Assembly: GCA_965221405.1 (NCBI GenBank)
Contig: CBDCSE010000003.1
Coordinates: 248,001-312,000, forward strand
Length of the DNA: 64,000 nucleotides
Origin: JAPOUP01 sp965221405
Lineage (GTDB): Bacteria > Pseudomonadota > Alphaproteobacteria > Rhodobacterales > Rhodobacteraceae
Direction of reading: 5' to 3'
Position 1 is the stretch's first letter, and every line of letters begins with the position of its first letter. Below are positions 47,785 to 56,366 of the stretch, in pieces. Both the position numbers and the translations under genes were made by a program. The notes under the pieces are model-generated. The model had not been told where the DNA came from, did no database searches, and saw only the letters and a program-made list of their open reading frames with translations.

Positions 47785-50700
47785 ATGGATCTCGCGCGGT
47801 TCGCCATCGGGAAACGCCTGATCTCTGTCGTTTCGACGCTGCTGATCCTGGGTTTCGGTTATTTCGCCTACACAACCCTGCCGAGGTTTGAGGATCCGGA
47901 ATTCATCATCCGCGTAGCTCAGGTAATAACTGAATACCCGGGCGCGAGTGCGGAGGAGGTGGCGGACGAAATCACCGAAACCGTCGAAACCGCAATCCAG
48001 CAACTGCGCGGCATTCATGAGATCCGCTCGATCTCGAAGCCGGGAGTGAGCGAGGTGGAGGTCGAATTCACGATTGCGGCGACCCCGGATCGCGAGGCGC
48101 TGTCGCGCAGCTTTACGCAGTTGCGCGCCAAGATAGGCGATATCCAGCCAGGACTGCCGCCGAATGCCCTGGCGAGTCGCGTGTATGACGATTTTGGCGA
48201 TGTCTTCGCGCTCTATTTCGCGATCACGGGCGAAGGCTACACCCTGCCTGAACTGCATACCTACGCCAAGGCGCTTCAGCGTGACCTGGTTACGTTGGAT
48301 GGAGTTTCCAAAGTCATCCTGAGCGGCGTGCAGGATGAGGTGATATATGTCGAATATGAGTCCGTGCGCCTGATCGAACTTGGCCTGACCCCTTCGCAGA
48401 TCGGACGTCTTCTCGAGGGGCAGAACCTCGTCGCCCCGGCTGGTTCGGGTAGGGCCGGGGCCATACGGTTGGCGGTTCGCCCGCCCGCGGCTGTCGGTTC
48501 GGTCGAGGCTATCGGGGATCTGGTCATCACTTCCCGTGGCGGAGGTGTATACCGGCTTTCCGACATCGCAACCGTCAGGCGCGGGCTGCGGGAGCCGGCC
48601 TCTCCCGGCATTTACCGTAACGGAGAGCCGGCAATCGGCCTGGCTGTCGCCAATGTACTGGGCGGCAATGTCGTCGAAATGGGCGAGCGTGTCAAGGATC
48701 GGTTGGAGGCGCTGTCGTCCCGGCGGCCCATCGGTATTGACGTCCAGACGATCTCGGATCAGTCGAGCAGCGTGAAGGCCTCGGTGGACGGATTTATCAA
48801 CAACGTGTTGCTGGCCCTTGCCATCGTCGTCGGTACGCTGGTGGTCTTTATGGGGCTGCGGTCGGGATTTCTGATGGGGATAATCCTGCTGGTGTCCGTG
48901 GCGGGAACCCTCGTCGGAATGTACCTGTTCGGACTTGACCTGCAGCGCATCTCCCTGGGTGCGCTCATCATTGCCCTTGGCATGCTGGTGGACAATGCAA
49001 TTGTGGTTGTGGAGGGTACGCTGGTGCGCGTTCAGCGCGGCGAGGATACGGCCTCGGCTGCAGTTTCCGTGGTCAACCAGACACGCTGGCCGCTGCTTGG
49101 CGGTACGATCGTGGGTTTGCTGGCCTTTTCTCCGATAGGTCTGTCGCCCGACAATACCGGTGAATATGCCGGCAGCCTTTTCTGGACCATCACGATCGCG
49201 CTGCTGTTTTCATGGCTCGTCGCGATCTGGCTTGTGCCGTATTACTGCACGCTGTTCCTAAAGCCCGGCGGGGAACAGGGAGAGGTCCGAAAACCTGCCC
49301 CGCTGCGCTTCTACCGCATTTTGCTGGAGCGCGCGATCCGGTTCCGCTACATCACGGTCGCCGTCGTCATCGGACTTCTGGTATCTGCGATCGCGCTTTT
49401 CAGCGCGGTACCGCCGGGATTCTTCCCCGCCTCCACGCGTGCTCAGTTCGTCCTGGACTTTTCCCTCGCGGAGGGGACGGATATCGAGGAAACCAAGGCC
49501 CGCATCGGCGAGATCGACGAATATGTGCGCGGAATCCCGGGAGTGACCTCCACCAGCGCGGCGGTTGGCGGAGGCCACAGCCGTTTCATGCTGACCTATC
49601 AGGGCGAGAGCCGGAATTCCGCGTATGGCCAGATCCTTATCGATGTCGAGAGCTTTGACCTGATTGACGGTATGGTCCCCGGGATCCAGACCTGGCTTGA
49701 CCGGACCTATCCCGAGGCCCGCGCCAAGGTCTGGAAATTCGTGCTCGGGCCCGGTGGCGGCTCGAGGATCGAAGCCCGGTTCTATGGCCCGGATCCGACG
49801 GTGCTCCGGCGCCTCGCTGAAGACGCGGCCGCGATCATGGACGCTGCCGGCGCGGTCGCCGGAAAAGTTGACTGGCGGGAGCCGATCCCGGTGATCCGGC
49901 CGGTGATCGATGCCGAAAACGCGCGACGTCTGGGCCTCACGCAGGGCGAGATATCACATGCGCTGCGCGAGCATTTGAGCGGCACTGTCATCGGTGTCCA
50001 CCGCGAAGGCGATACGTTAACGGATATCGTCATGCGACCGCTCGGACAGGCCCGTGCAGATCTGGCGAAACTGCGAGAAGCCCAGGTCTTCAGCGAGGTG
50101 TCCGGCGGCTATGTTCCGATTTCACAGGTCGTGAGCGATTTCGGGCTGGATTTCGAGCCGGGAGTGTTGCGCCGGATAAACCGCGAACTGGCGATCACGG
50201 CCCAGTCGGACAATGCCCCGGGCGTGCGGTCGGGAGAGTTGTTCAATGAGGTGCGCGGGGATATCGAGGCGCTTGACCTTCCTCCGGGTTACCGGCTGGA
50301 ATGGAGGGGGGAGTTCGGCAATAGTATGGATGCCAATGCCGGTCTTGCCGCCACATTCCCGCTTGGCTTCGGAGCGATGGTCATCGTCGTTCTGCTGCTG
50401 TTCAACGCCGTCAGACAGCCAGCCATCATCTGGCTTACTGTCCCTCTGGCATTGATTGGCGTGATTTACGGCATGGTCGCGACCCAGACGCCTCTGGAGT
50501 TCATGTCTATCCTCGGTGTCCTTTCCCTGACGGGTATGCTGGTGAAGAACGCCATCGTGCTTATTGATGAGATGGACAGTCAGATTGGCGGTGGCAAGGC
50601 CCGGATGACCGCGATTACCGACGCGGCGGCGAGTCGCTTCCGCCCGGTTCTTCTCGGTGTGGGTACGACCGTGCTTGGGGTGATCCCGCTCCTGTGGGAT

Positions 50701-50835
50701 CCGTTCTTCAATTCGCTTGCCGTTACGATCATCTGCGGCCTGAGCTTCGCTTCGGTTCTGACCCTTGTCATCGTGCCGGTGCTCTACGCCATTTTCTTTG
50801 GGGTGAAAGGCAGCGAAGTCGCAGTCGTCGGCTGA
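47785..50835 (+). CDS. RND efflux permease
   Basis: 1016 residues, an inner-membrane proton antiporter of the HAE1/AcrB superfamily with 12 helices and two large periplasmic loops. The start DLARFAIGKRLISVVSTLLI is helix 1; GMLVDNAIVVVEGTLVRVQR is helix 4. In AcrB that helix has a pair Asp407-Asp408; here the pair is Asp-Asn. It starts 3 bp after the adaptor gene. No outer-membrane factor gene or regulator is adjacent, so a shared TolC-like channel is likely. Substrates cannot be deduced. Confidence 0.92.
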   Translation: MDLARFAIGKRLISVVSTLLILGFGYFAYTTLPRFEDPEFIIRVAQVITEYPGASAEEVADEITETVETAIQQLRGIHEIRSISKPGVSEVEVEFTIAATPDREALSRSFTQLRAKIGDIQPGLPPNALASRVYDDFGDVFALYFAITGEGYTLPELHTYAKALQRDLVTLDGVSKVILSGVQDEVIYVEYESVRLIELGLTPSQIGRLLEGQNLVAPAGSGRAGAIRLAVRPPAAVGSVEAIGDLVITSRGGGVYRLSDIATVRRGLREPASPGIYRNGEPAIGLAVANVLGGNVVEMGERVKDRLEALSSRRPIGIDVQTISDQSSSVKASVDGFINNVLLALAIVVGTLVVFMGLRSGFLMGIILLVSVAGTLVGMYLFGLDLQRISLGALIIALGMLVDNAIVVVEGTLVRVQRGEDTASAAVSVVNQTRWPLLGGTIVGLLAFSPIGLSPDNTGEYAGSLFWTITIALLFSWLVAIWLVPYYCTLFLKPGGEQGEVRKPAPLRFYRILLERAIRFRYITVAVVIGLLVSAIALFSAVPPGFFPASTRAQFVLDFSLAEGTDIEETKARIGEIDEYVRGIPGVTSTSAAVGGGHSRFMLTYQGESRNSAYGQILIDVESFDLIDGMVPGIQTWLDRTYPEARAKVWKFVLGPGGGSRIEARFYGPDPTVLRRLAEDAAAIMDAAGAVAGKVDWREPIPVIRPVIDAENARRLGLTQGEISHALREHLSGTVIGVHREGDTLTDIVMRPLGQARADLAKLREAQVFSEVSGGYVPISQVVSDFGLDFEPGVLRRINRELAITAQSDNAPGVRSGELFNEVRGDIEALDLPPGYRLEWRGEFGNSMDANAGLAATFPLGFGAMVIVVLLLFNAVRQPAIIWLTVPLALIGVIYGMVATQTPLEFMSILGVLSLTGMLVKNAIVLIDEMDSQIGGGKARMTAITDAAASRFRPVLLGVGTTVLGVIPLLWDPFFNSLAVTIICGLSFASVLTLVIVPVLYAIFFGVKGSEVAVVG

Positions 50836-51566
50836 GCCGCGTACGGATGCGCGCTTCATCCGTTGGCATCGGGAGTCGCCGCTGGTGGGCGTCATTGACA
50901 GAGCTGGCAGCATTCTGATGGGACGAATCGTCGCGGCGCTCCGCCTTGCCGGGGATACGCAGCACGAAGAGATGCCGCGTCGGTGTCTTATGGTGCGCCG
51001 CCGTGCCTGGCGGTCCATGGCTTCGATGTCGGTTCCCGTGCCGCGTTCGGGATTCCCGTTCTGAAGCTTCCACCATCGGGGGTCGGCCGGGTGTCCGCAC
51101 GGAGGTGACCGCGGGCCTCTGGTCGGCGATTCAGACATATATCTTCCAGATTTCACAGTATCTTATGGAAAGCCTACGACTCCCTGCCCGCGCAACTTCG
51201 CTCCATGCCATGAATTCGCTCCATGCCATGAATTTGCCGATCTCCTTACGGAACGGATTCCCAGGCCAGTTGGCCAGTTACCGGACGATCAAATGGCTGC
51301 CCGTGACCTTTGGCCGGACTTGGCGGGTATCGTTGTCATGCCGGTTCGATGGCATTGACACTTGCCGGAATCACCGATACGTCGCGCTTTTCCGGAAAGA
51401 ATTCGGACCGTGACCGCTCCCGGATCGCCATCACCTGAAGTGGCGTCCAGTAGCCTCGGGAGATCCCGAAGAAAATCAATTAAGTCCCGAGGAGTTCACC
51501 TTGGGATCCCGGTTGTGAAAAAAGGTTCTGGAACTACGGAACCGCAACGCGAAAGGACCATTCCAG
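50836..51566. other. 731-bp leader region upstream of rpsM
   Basis: No gene seen. It must hold the promoter of the displaced alpha operon. A candidate is TTGACA at 51355-51360 with a poor -10 (TACGTC at 51378-51383). It contains an 18-bp tandem duplication (51197-51232) and short stem-loops close to rpsM (for example GGTTC...GAACC near 51525-51545). Confidence 0.45.
51197..51232. repeat. 18-bp tandem duplication
   Basis: TTCGCTCCATGCCATGAA occurs twice head to tail, at 51197-51214 and 51215-51232, without mismatch. Confidence 0.9.
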
Positions 51567-51935
51567 TTGGCTCGGATTGCCGGGGTTAATATCCCCACAT
51601 CAAAGCGTGTGCCCATCGCGCTTACCTACATTCACGGAATAGGCCATGCGACCGCGCGCAGGATCTGCGAAGGGGTTGCCGTGGACCAGGCACGGCGGAT
51701 CAATGAGCTCTCGGATGCCGACGTGCTCAGGATCCGGGAATTCATAGACACGAATCTGAATGTTGAGGGTGATCTGCGCCGCGAGGTGCAGATGAACATC
51801 AAGCACCTGATGGACCTCGGATGCTACCGCGGCATTCGGCATCGGCGCGGCTTGCCGGTTCGTGGCCAGCGAACCCACACCAACGCGCGCACCCGTAAAG
51901 GGCCGGCAAAGCCGATCGCTGGCAAGAAGAAGTAA
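51567..51935 (+). CDS. rpsM: 30S ribosomal protein S13 (TTG start)
   Basis: 122 residues. S13 forms intersubunit bridges B1a/B1b and touches P-site tRNA. ARIAGVNIPTSKRVPIALTY, the YIHGIGHATARRICE helix-hairpin-helix and RGLPVRGQRTHTNARTRKG are canonical. The only start that gives the family N-terminus is TTG at 51567, 9 bases after GAAAGGA. It opens the alpha operon, here separated from adk. Confidence 0.95.
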   Translation: MARIAGVNIPTSKRVPIALTYIHGIGHATARRICEGVAVDQARRINELSDADVLRIREFIDTNLNVEGDLRREVQMNIKHLMDLGCYRGIRHRRGLPVRGQRTHTNARTRKGPAKPIAGKKK

Positions 51936-51950
51936 GGGAGGGCAGGGGAC

Positions 51951-52340
51951 TTGGCTCGTGAACGTACGCGTGTGAAGCGAAAGGAGCGCAAGAACATCGC
52001 CGCTGGCGTGGCGCATGTGAACAGTTCCTTCAACAATACCAAGATCCTTATCTCCGACGTTCAGGGCAATGCGATAGCCTGGAGTTCCGCCGGAACCATG
52101 GGCTTCAAGGGCTCGAGGAAGTCAACGCCCTACGCGGCCCAGATGGCGGCTGAAGACGCGGGCCGGAAGGCGCAGGAGCATGGCGTGAAGACCTTGGAAG
52201 TCGAGGTTCAGGGGCCGGGATCCGGTCGGGAGAGCGCATTGCGCTCGCTTGCGGCCGTCGGTTTCAACATCACGTCCATACGCGATGTCACGCCGATCGC
52301 CCATAACGGTTGCCGCCCACCCAAACGTCGCAGGGTCTGA
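51951..52340 (+). CDS. rpsK: 30S ribosomal protein S11 (TTG start)
   Basis: 129 residues. S11 lines the platform and binds mRNA near the Shine-Dalgarno helix with S7. AHVNSSFNNTKILISDVQGN and DVTPIAHNGCRPPKRRRV are canonical. The start is again TTG (51951), with GGGAGGGCAGGGG upstream. It is 15 bp after rpsM. Confidence 0.95.
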   Translation: MARERTRVKRKERKNIAAGVAHVNSSFNNTKILISDVQGNAIAWSSAGTMGFKGSRKSTPYAAQMAAEDAGRKAQEHGVKTLEVEVQGPGSGRESALRSLAAVGFNITSIRDVTPIAHNGCRPPKRRRV

Positions 52341-52445
52341 CTTGATCCCGAGGCCGCGCATGGCGGTCTTCCTATTCAGTTTCAATCACTTCAGGCGTCC
52401 ATCGCCAGTTAAATCCGAGGCGGTGGACACTATTGGAGGCGCAAT

Positions 52446-53462
52446 ATGATCCAGAAGAACTGGCAGGAGCTGATCAAGCCCGACCAGCTTGCCGTCACGC
52501 AGGGCAACGATCTCTCACGGCAGGCCACTTTCGTGGCGGAGCCACTCGAGCGCGGTTTCGGCCTTACGTTGGGAAACGCGTTGCGGCGCGTGCTTCTGTC
52601 CTCTTTGCAGGGTGCCGCGATCACGGCGATCCAGATCGATAACGTGCTACACGAGTTTTCCTCAGTGGCTGGTGTCCGGGAGGATGTTACTGACATTGTC
52701 CTGAACCTGAAGGGCGTCGCGATAAGAATGAGTGTCGAAGGTCCCAGGAGGCTGTCCATATCGGCGCGGGGCCCCGGGGTCGTCACCGCCGGTGAAATCA
52801 GCGAAAGCGCCGGTGTCGAGATTCTCAACAAGGACCATGTGATCTGCCATCTCGACGAGGGCGCGGACCTGTTCATGGAGCTCGTGGTCAATACCGGCAA
52901 GGGCTATGTCGCCGCGGACAGGAACCGCCCTGCCGACTCACCGATCGGTCTGGTGCCCGTCGATGCGATCTACTCTCCGGTCAGAAAGGTCAGCTATGAG
53001 GTCCAGCCCACCCGTGAGGGACAGGTGCTTGATTATGACAAGTTGACACTGAAGATCGAGACCGATGGTACCCTCGCTCCCGATGATGCACTCGCCTATG
53101 CCGCACGGATCATTCAGGATCAGCTGTCGATCTTCGTTAACTTCGACGAACCCGAGCAGGTTCGCCGTCAGGACGAAGACGAACATATGGCGATCAACCT
53201 CCAGTACCTCCGGAAGGTGGAGGAGCTGGAGCTCAGCGTCCGCTCTGCGAACTGCCTGAAGAATGACAACATCGTCTATATTGGCGACCTGGTCCAGAAG
53301 ACCGAGAACGAGATGCTGAGAACGCCGAACTTTGGGCGGAAATCCCTCAATGAAATTAAAGAGGTGCTGTCAGGTATGGGTTTGCATCTCGGGATGGATA
53401 TCGAGGAATGGCCACCCGACAACATCGAGGATCTTTCCAAGAGGTTCGAGGATCATTTCTGA
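52446..53462 (+). CDS. rpoA: DNA-directed RNA polymerase alpha subunit
   Basis: 338 residues. The N-terminal dimerisation domain (VAEPLERGFGLTLGNALRRV, LLSSLQGAAI) scaffolds core polymerase assembly; the C-terminal domain from about residue 255 (LSVRSANCLKNDNIVYIGDL, MGLHLGMDIEEWPPDN) binds UP elements and activators, and the Arg of SVRSANC equals E. coli R265. It is 105 bp after rpsK. Confidence 0.97.
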   Translation: MIQKNWQELIKPDQLAVTQGNDLSRQATFVAEPLERGFGLTLGNALRRVLLSSLQGAAITAIQIDNVLHEFSSVAGVREDVTDIVLNLKGVAIRMSVEGPRRLSISARGPGVVTAGEISESAGVEILNKDHVICHLDEGADLFMELVVNTGKGYVAADRNRPADSPIGLVPVDAIYSPVRKVSYEVQPTREGQVLDYDKLTLKIETDGTLAPDDALAYAARIIQDQLSIFVNFDEPEQVRRQDEDEHMAINLQYLRKVEELELSVRSANCLKNDNIVYIGDLVQKTENEMLRTPNFGRKSLNEIKEVLSGMGLHLGMDIEEWPPDNIEDLSKRFEDHF

Positions 53463-53623
53463 GCGGGCGGCCCCGATCTGGATATGGCCATGGGAATTAT
53501 CCGGATGGCTGGATCCGGTTCACGCTGTCGGTATGGCAGGATAACGGGCAGGTCCCGCGTTAACCGGGAATGACCGGAAAATGTTTCGTTGACGGAACGT
53601 GACAATGATAGAGGATCGAGACC

Positions 53624-54058
53624 ATGCGCCACGCCAGCGGATATCGCCGCCTGAACCGAACCCATGAGCACCGAAAGGCACTCTTCGCCAATATGGCTGG
53701 ATCCCTGATCGAGCACGAGCAGATACAGACGACGTTGCCCAAGGCGAGGGAGCTGAGGCGGGTGGTCGAAAAGCTTGTGACGCTCGGAAAGCGTGGAGAT
53801 CTTCATGCCCGGCGCCAAGCCGCGAGTCGACTCAAGCAGCATCGGCACGTGACCAAGCTGTTTGACGTTCTCGCGCCGCGTTACCGGGATCGGAACGGGG
53901 GCTACATCCGCGTCCTCAAATCGGGCTTCCGCTATGGCGACATGGCACCGATGGCCATCATTGAGTTCGTCGATCGTGATCCGGAGGCCAAAGGTGCGGC
54001 GGACAGGCTCCGCGTAACCGAGGATGCGGTCGAGCCATCGAACCCGGCATCCGTTTGA
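53624..54058 (+). CDS. rplQ: 50S ribosomal protein L17
   Basis: 144 residues, MRHASGYRRLNRTHEHRKAL, with LIEHEQIQTTLPKARELRRV and FGYRYGDMAPMAIIEFVDRD-like RYGDMAPMAIIEFVDR. L17 sits near the tunnel exit. It ends the alpha operon; a 161-bp gap separates it from rpoA, longer than usual. Confidence 0.96.
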   Translation: MRHASGYRRLNRTHEHRKALFANMAGSLIEHEQIQTTLPKARELRRVVEKLVTLGKRGDLHARRQAASRLKQHRHVTKLFDVLAPRYRDRNGGYIRVLKSGFRYGDMAPMAIIEFVDRDPEAKGAADRLRVTEDAVEPSNPASV

Positions 54059-54377
54059 TCCGGCATGATGTCGGTTCCCGGCTGCGCAACCTAGCGTCTG
54101 CGGGGCTTTGCGAGATGCGTCTGCCGGGACTGGAAGTGTGGCTCCACCGCCGGAATCCTGTCCTCGGTCATGTCGGATTCGCGATGCGCGGACCGCTCCA
54201 CCGTCCTTGGCGTGAAGGTTATCTGGCGACCGGCCGGAAACCATCCACCACCTGAGGGTGATTGAGGAAAGCGATTGTTCTTCCAGCCCCGGGATCGAAG
54301 GCCGCAGGGCGGGATTCCGTGTCGGTTGCGCCTGATTCACCCTTTCGCCCTGTGCGGTTGGCAAATATCGTCGGGGC
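54059..54377. other. 319-bp interval between rplQ and rarA
   Basis: No gene or clear terminator seen. It probably holds the promoter of rarA-crcB. Confidence 0.5.
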
Positions 54378-55694
54378 ATGGCCGATCTGTTTGGAACCAC
54401 GCCGGAGCTCTCGACGGGTGACAGCGTCGCCCGTCCCCTAGCCGACCGGCTGCGCCCCTCGAAGCTTTCCGAGGTCATGGGTCAGGATCACCTGCTTGGC
54501 GCCGATGCACCGTTGGGAGTCATGCTGGCCTCCGGCACATTGACGTCGCTTGTCCTATGGGGGCCGCCCGGTGTCGGGAAAACCACGATCGCCCGCCTGC
54601 TCGCCGACAAGACCGAACTGCGGTTCGTCCAGATCAGCGCCATATTCACGGGAGTTGCGGAGCTGAAGCGGATCTTCGAGGCGGCTGGCCATCGCCGGGC
54701 AAACGCCGGGGGCACGTTGCTGTTCGTCGATGAAATCCACCGCTTCAACAAAGCGCAGCAGGACAGTTTTCTGCCGTATATGGAAGACGGTACGATTCTG
54801 CTGGTCGGCGCCACTACGGAAAACCCGAGCTTCGAACTCAACGCGGCACTGCTGTCACGGGCGCAGGTAATGGTGCTCAATCGTCTTGGCCCCGCTGATC
54901 TCGAACGCCTGATCCAGCGTGCGGAGCGGTCGATGGATAGGGAACTTCCCCTGACCGCCGACGCCCGGCGGAGCCTTCTGGAACTGGCGGATGGTGACGG
55001 CCGCACGGTTCTTAACCTGGTTGAGCAGGTTGCCGCCTGGACGGTGGACGAACCACTGGGTTGTGAAGCTTTGGCCGGTAGACTCCAGCGGCGCGCGGTT
55101 CAGTACGACAAATCCGGTGATACGCACTATAACCTGATCTCGGCACTCCATAAGTCCGTCCGGGGTTCCGATCCGGACGCTGCGCTCTACTGGCTGGCAC
55201 GCATGCTTGAGGGTGGAGAGGATCCCCGCTATCTCGCGCGCCGCGTCACCCGTATGGCGGTCGAGGACATCGGTTTGGCCGATCCAAAGGCGCAGCGCGT
55301 CTGCCTTGACGCATGGGAGACCTACGAACGGTTAGGAAGTCCGGAGGGTGATCTGGCACTGGCTCAGGCGGTCATTTACCTGGCACTCGCGCCGAAATCC
55401 AACTCAGTGTATACGGCTTTGGCGAGCGCTGCCGTGGCGGCGAAGTCAACGGGCAGCCGGGCTCCGCCAAAGCACATCCTGAACGCACCGACACGTTTGA
55501 TGAAGGATCAGGGGTATGGCGAGGGTTATTGTTACGACCATGGCGAACGGGAGGCATTCAGCGGCCAGAACTATTTTCCTGACGGAATGGAACGTGGAGC
55601 CTACTATCGGCCGGTCGAAAGGGGATATGAAAGGGAGTTGAAGAAACGCCTGGATTATTTCACCAGACTGCGTGCCAGCCGTCAGGCCCAATGA
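54378..55694 (+). CDS. rarA: Replication-associated recombination protein A (AAA+ ATPase)
   Basis: 438 residues. RarA (MgsA) acts at stalled replication forks with SSB. PLADRLRPSKLSEVMGQDHL, Walker A WGPPGVGKTTIARLLA, Walker B LLFVDEIHRFNKAQQD, sensor 1 GATTENPSFELNAALLSR and the tetramer domain with HYNLISALHKSVRGSDPDAA are canonical. The stop overlaps the crcB ATG by 4 bp (ATGA). It follows rplQ after 319 bp. Confidence 0.96.
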   Translation: MADLFGTTPELSTGDSVARPLADRLRPSKLSEVMGQDHLLGADAPLGVMLASGTLTSLVLWGPPGVGKTTIARLLADKTELRFVQISAIFTGVAELKRIFEAAGHRRANAGGTLLFVDEIHRFNKAQQDSFLPYMEDGTILLVGATTENPSFELNAALLSRAQVMVLNRLGPADLERLIQRAERSMDRELPLTADARRSLLELADGDGRTVLNLVEQVAAWTVDEPLGCEALAGRLQRRAVQYDKSGDTHYNLISALHKSVRGSDPDAALYWLARMLEGGEDPRYLARRVTRMAVEDIGLADPKAQRVCLDAWETYERLGSPEGDLALAQAVIYLALAPKSNSVYTALASAAVAAKSTGSRAPPKHILNAPTRLMKDQGYGEGYCYDHGEREAFSGQNYFPDGMERGAYYRPVERGYERELKKRLDYFTRLRASRQAQ

Positions 55695-56104
55695 CGCCCG
55701 GGCCGCCGCTGACGGGAGATCCCATTATGTGGCCTGCACTCCTGCAGGTGGCGCTTGGCGGTGCGCTCGGCGCGGTAGGGCGTTATCTGGTCAATGTTGC
55801 CGCCTTACGTCTGGCGGGAGACGGGTTTCCCTGGGGAACGTTCACGGTCAACGTGACGGGTTCATTCCTAATGGGGGTTCTGGTAGTGGCGTTGGGTCAG
55901 TTGAACGGGATGAGGTTTTCACCGTTCGTGATTACGGGGCTATTGGGTGGTTTCACCACCTTCTCGGCGTTTTCCCTTGATGCGATGACGCTTTACGAGC
56001 GTGGGCAGGCGGGTGCCGCTGCGGCGTATGTTCTGGCATCTGTATCGCTGTCGCTCGCGGGAATCGTTGCGGGTCTCGCGGTTGCCAGGGCGTTATCCGT
56101 ATGA
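55691..56104 (+). CDS. crcB: Fluoride ion channel CrcB
   Basis: 137 residues, four membrane helices. Fluc channels export fluoride as dual-topology dimers. GGALGAVGRYLVN, WGTFTVNVTGSFLMGVLVV and TGLLGGFTTFSAFSLDAM contain the conserved Asn and Phe pore residues and the Na+ site. ATG 55691 overlaps rarA; ATG 55727 (MWPALLQ) is an alternative that fits other family members. No fluoride riboswitch is seen upstream, as the gene sits inside an operon. Confidence 0.93.
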   Translation: MTPGPPLTGDPIMWPALLQVALGGALGAVGRYLVNVAALRLAGDGFPWGTFTVNVTGSFLMGVLVVALGQLNGMRFSPFVITGLLGGFTTFSAFSLDAMTLYERGQAGAAAAYVLASVSLSLAGIVAGLAVARALSV

Positions 56105-56356
56105 AATGGCGTATTCTCAGGCAATTCATTGGCTTGGCACGTTTCCCCGACACAGGCACGGATCGGCGGGCGAATCAGGCCATGGTCGCCTGACCACCCA
56201 AGTTTAACTACACCACGGTTCCGGTGTTCTGTCATGAAATCAGGCGACCGAATGTAACCGCATATAAGTGCAGCGCATAATTTCTTGGAAGAGCTCGGCA
56301 GGGAGTTGTCAGCGCCCGTGCTGCCAGATGAGGCGCCGGTTAGGGGCTGGAAGTTC
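56105..56356. other. Interval between crcB and the IS4 element
   Basis: No gene seen. A 10-bp inverted repeat (GGTCGCCTGA at 56184 and its complement at 56240) is spaced by 46 bp. The natural continuation of crcB would be rluC. Confidence 0.5.
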
Positions 56357-56366
56357 CGTTTAAAGC

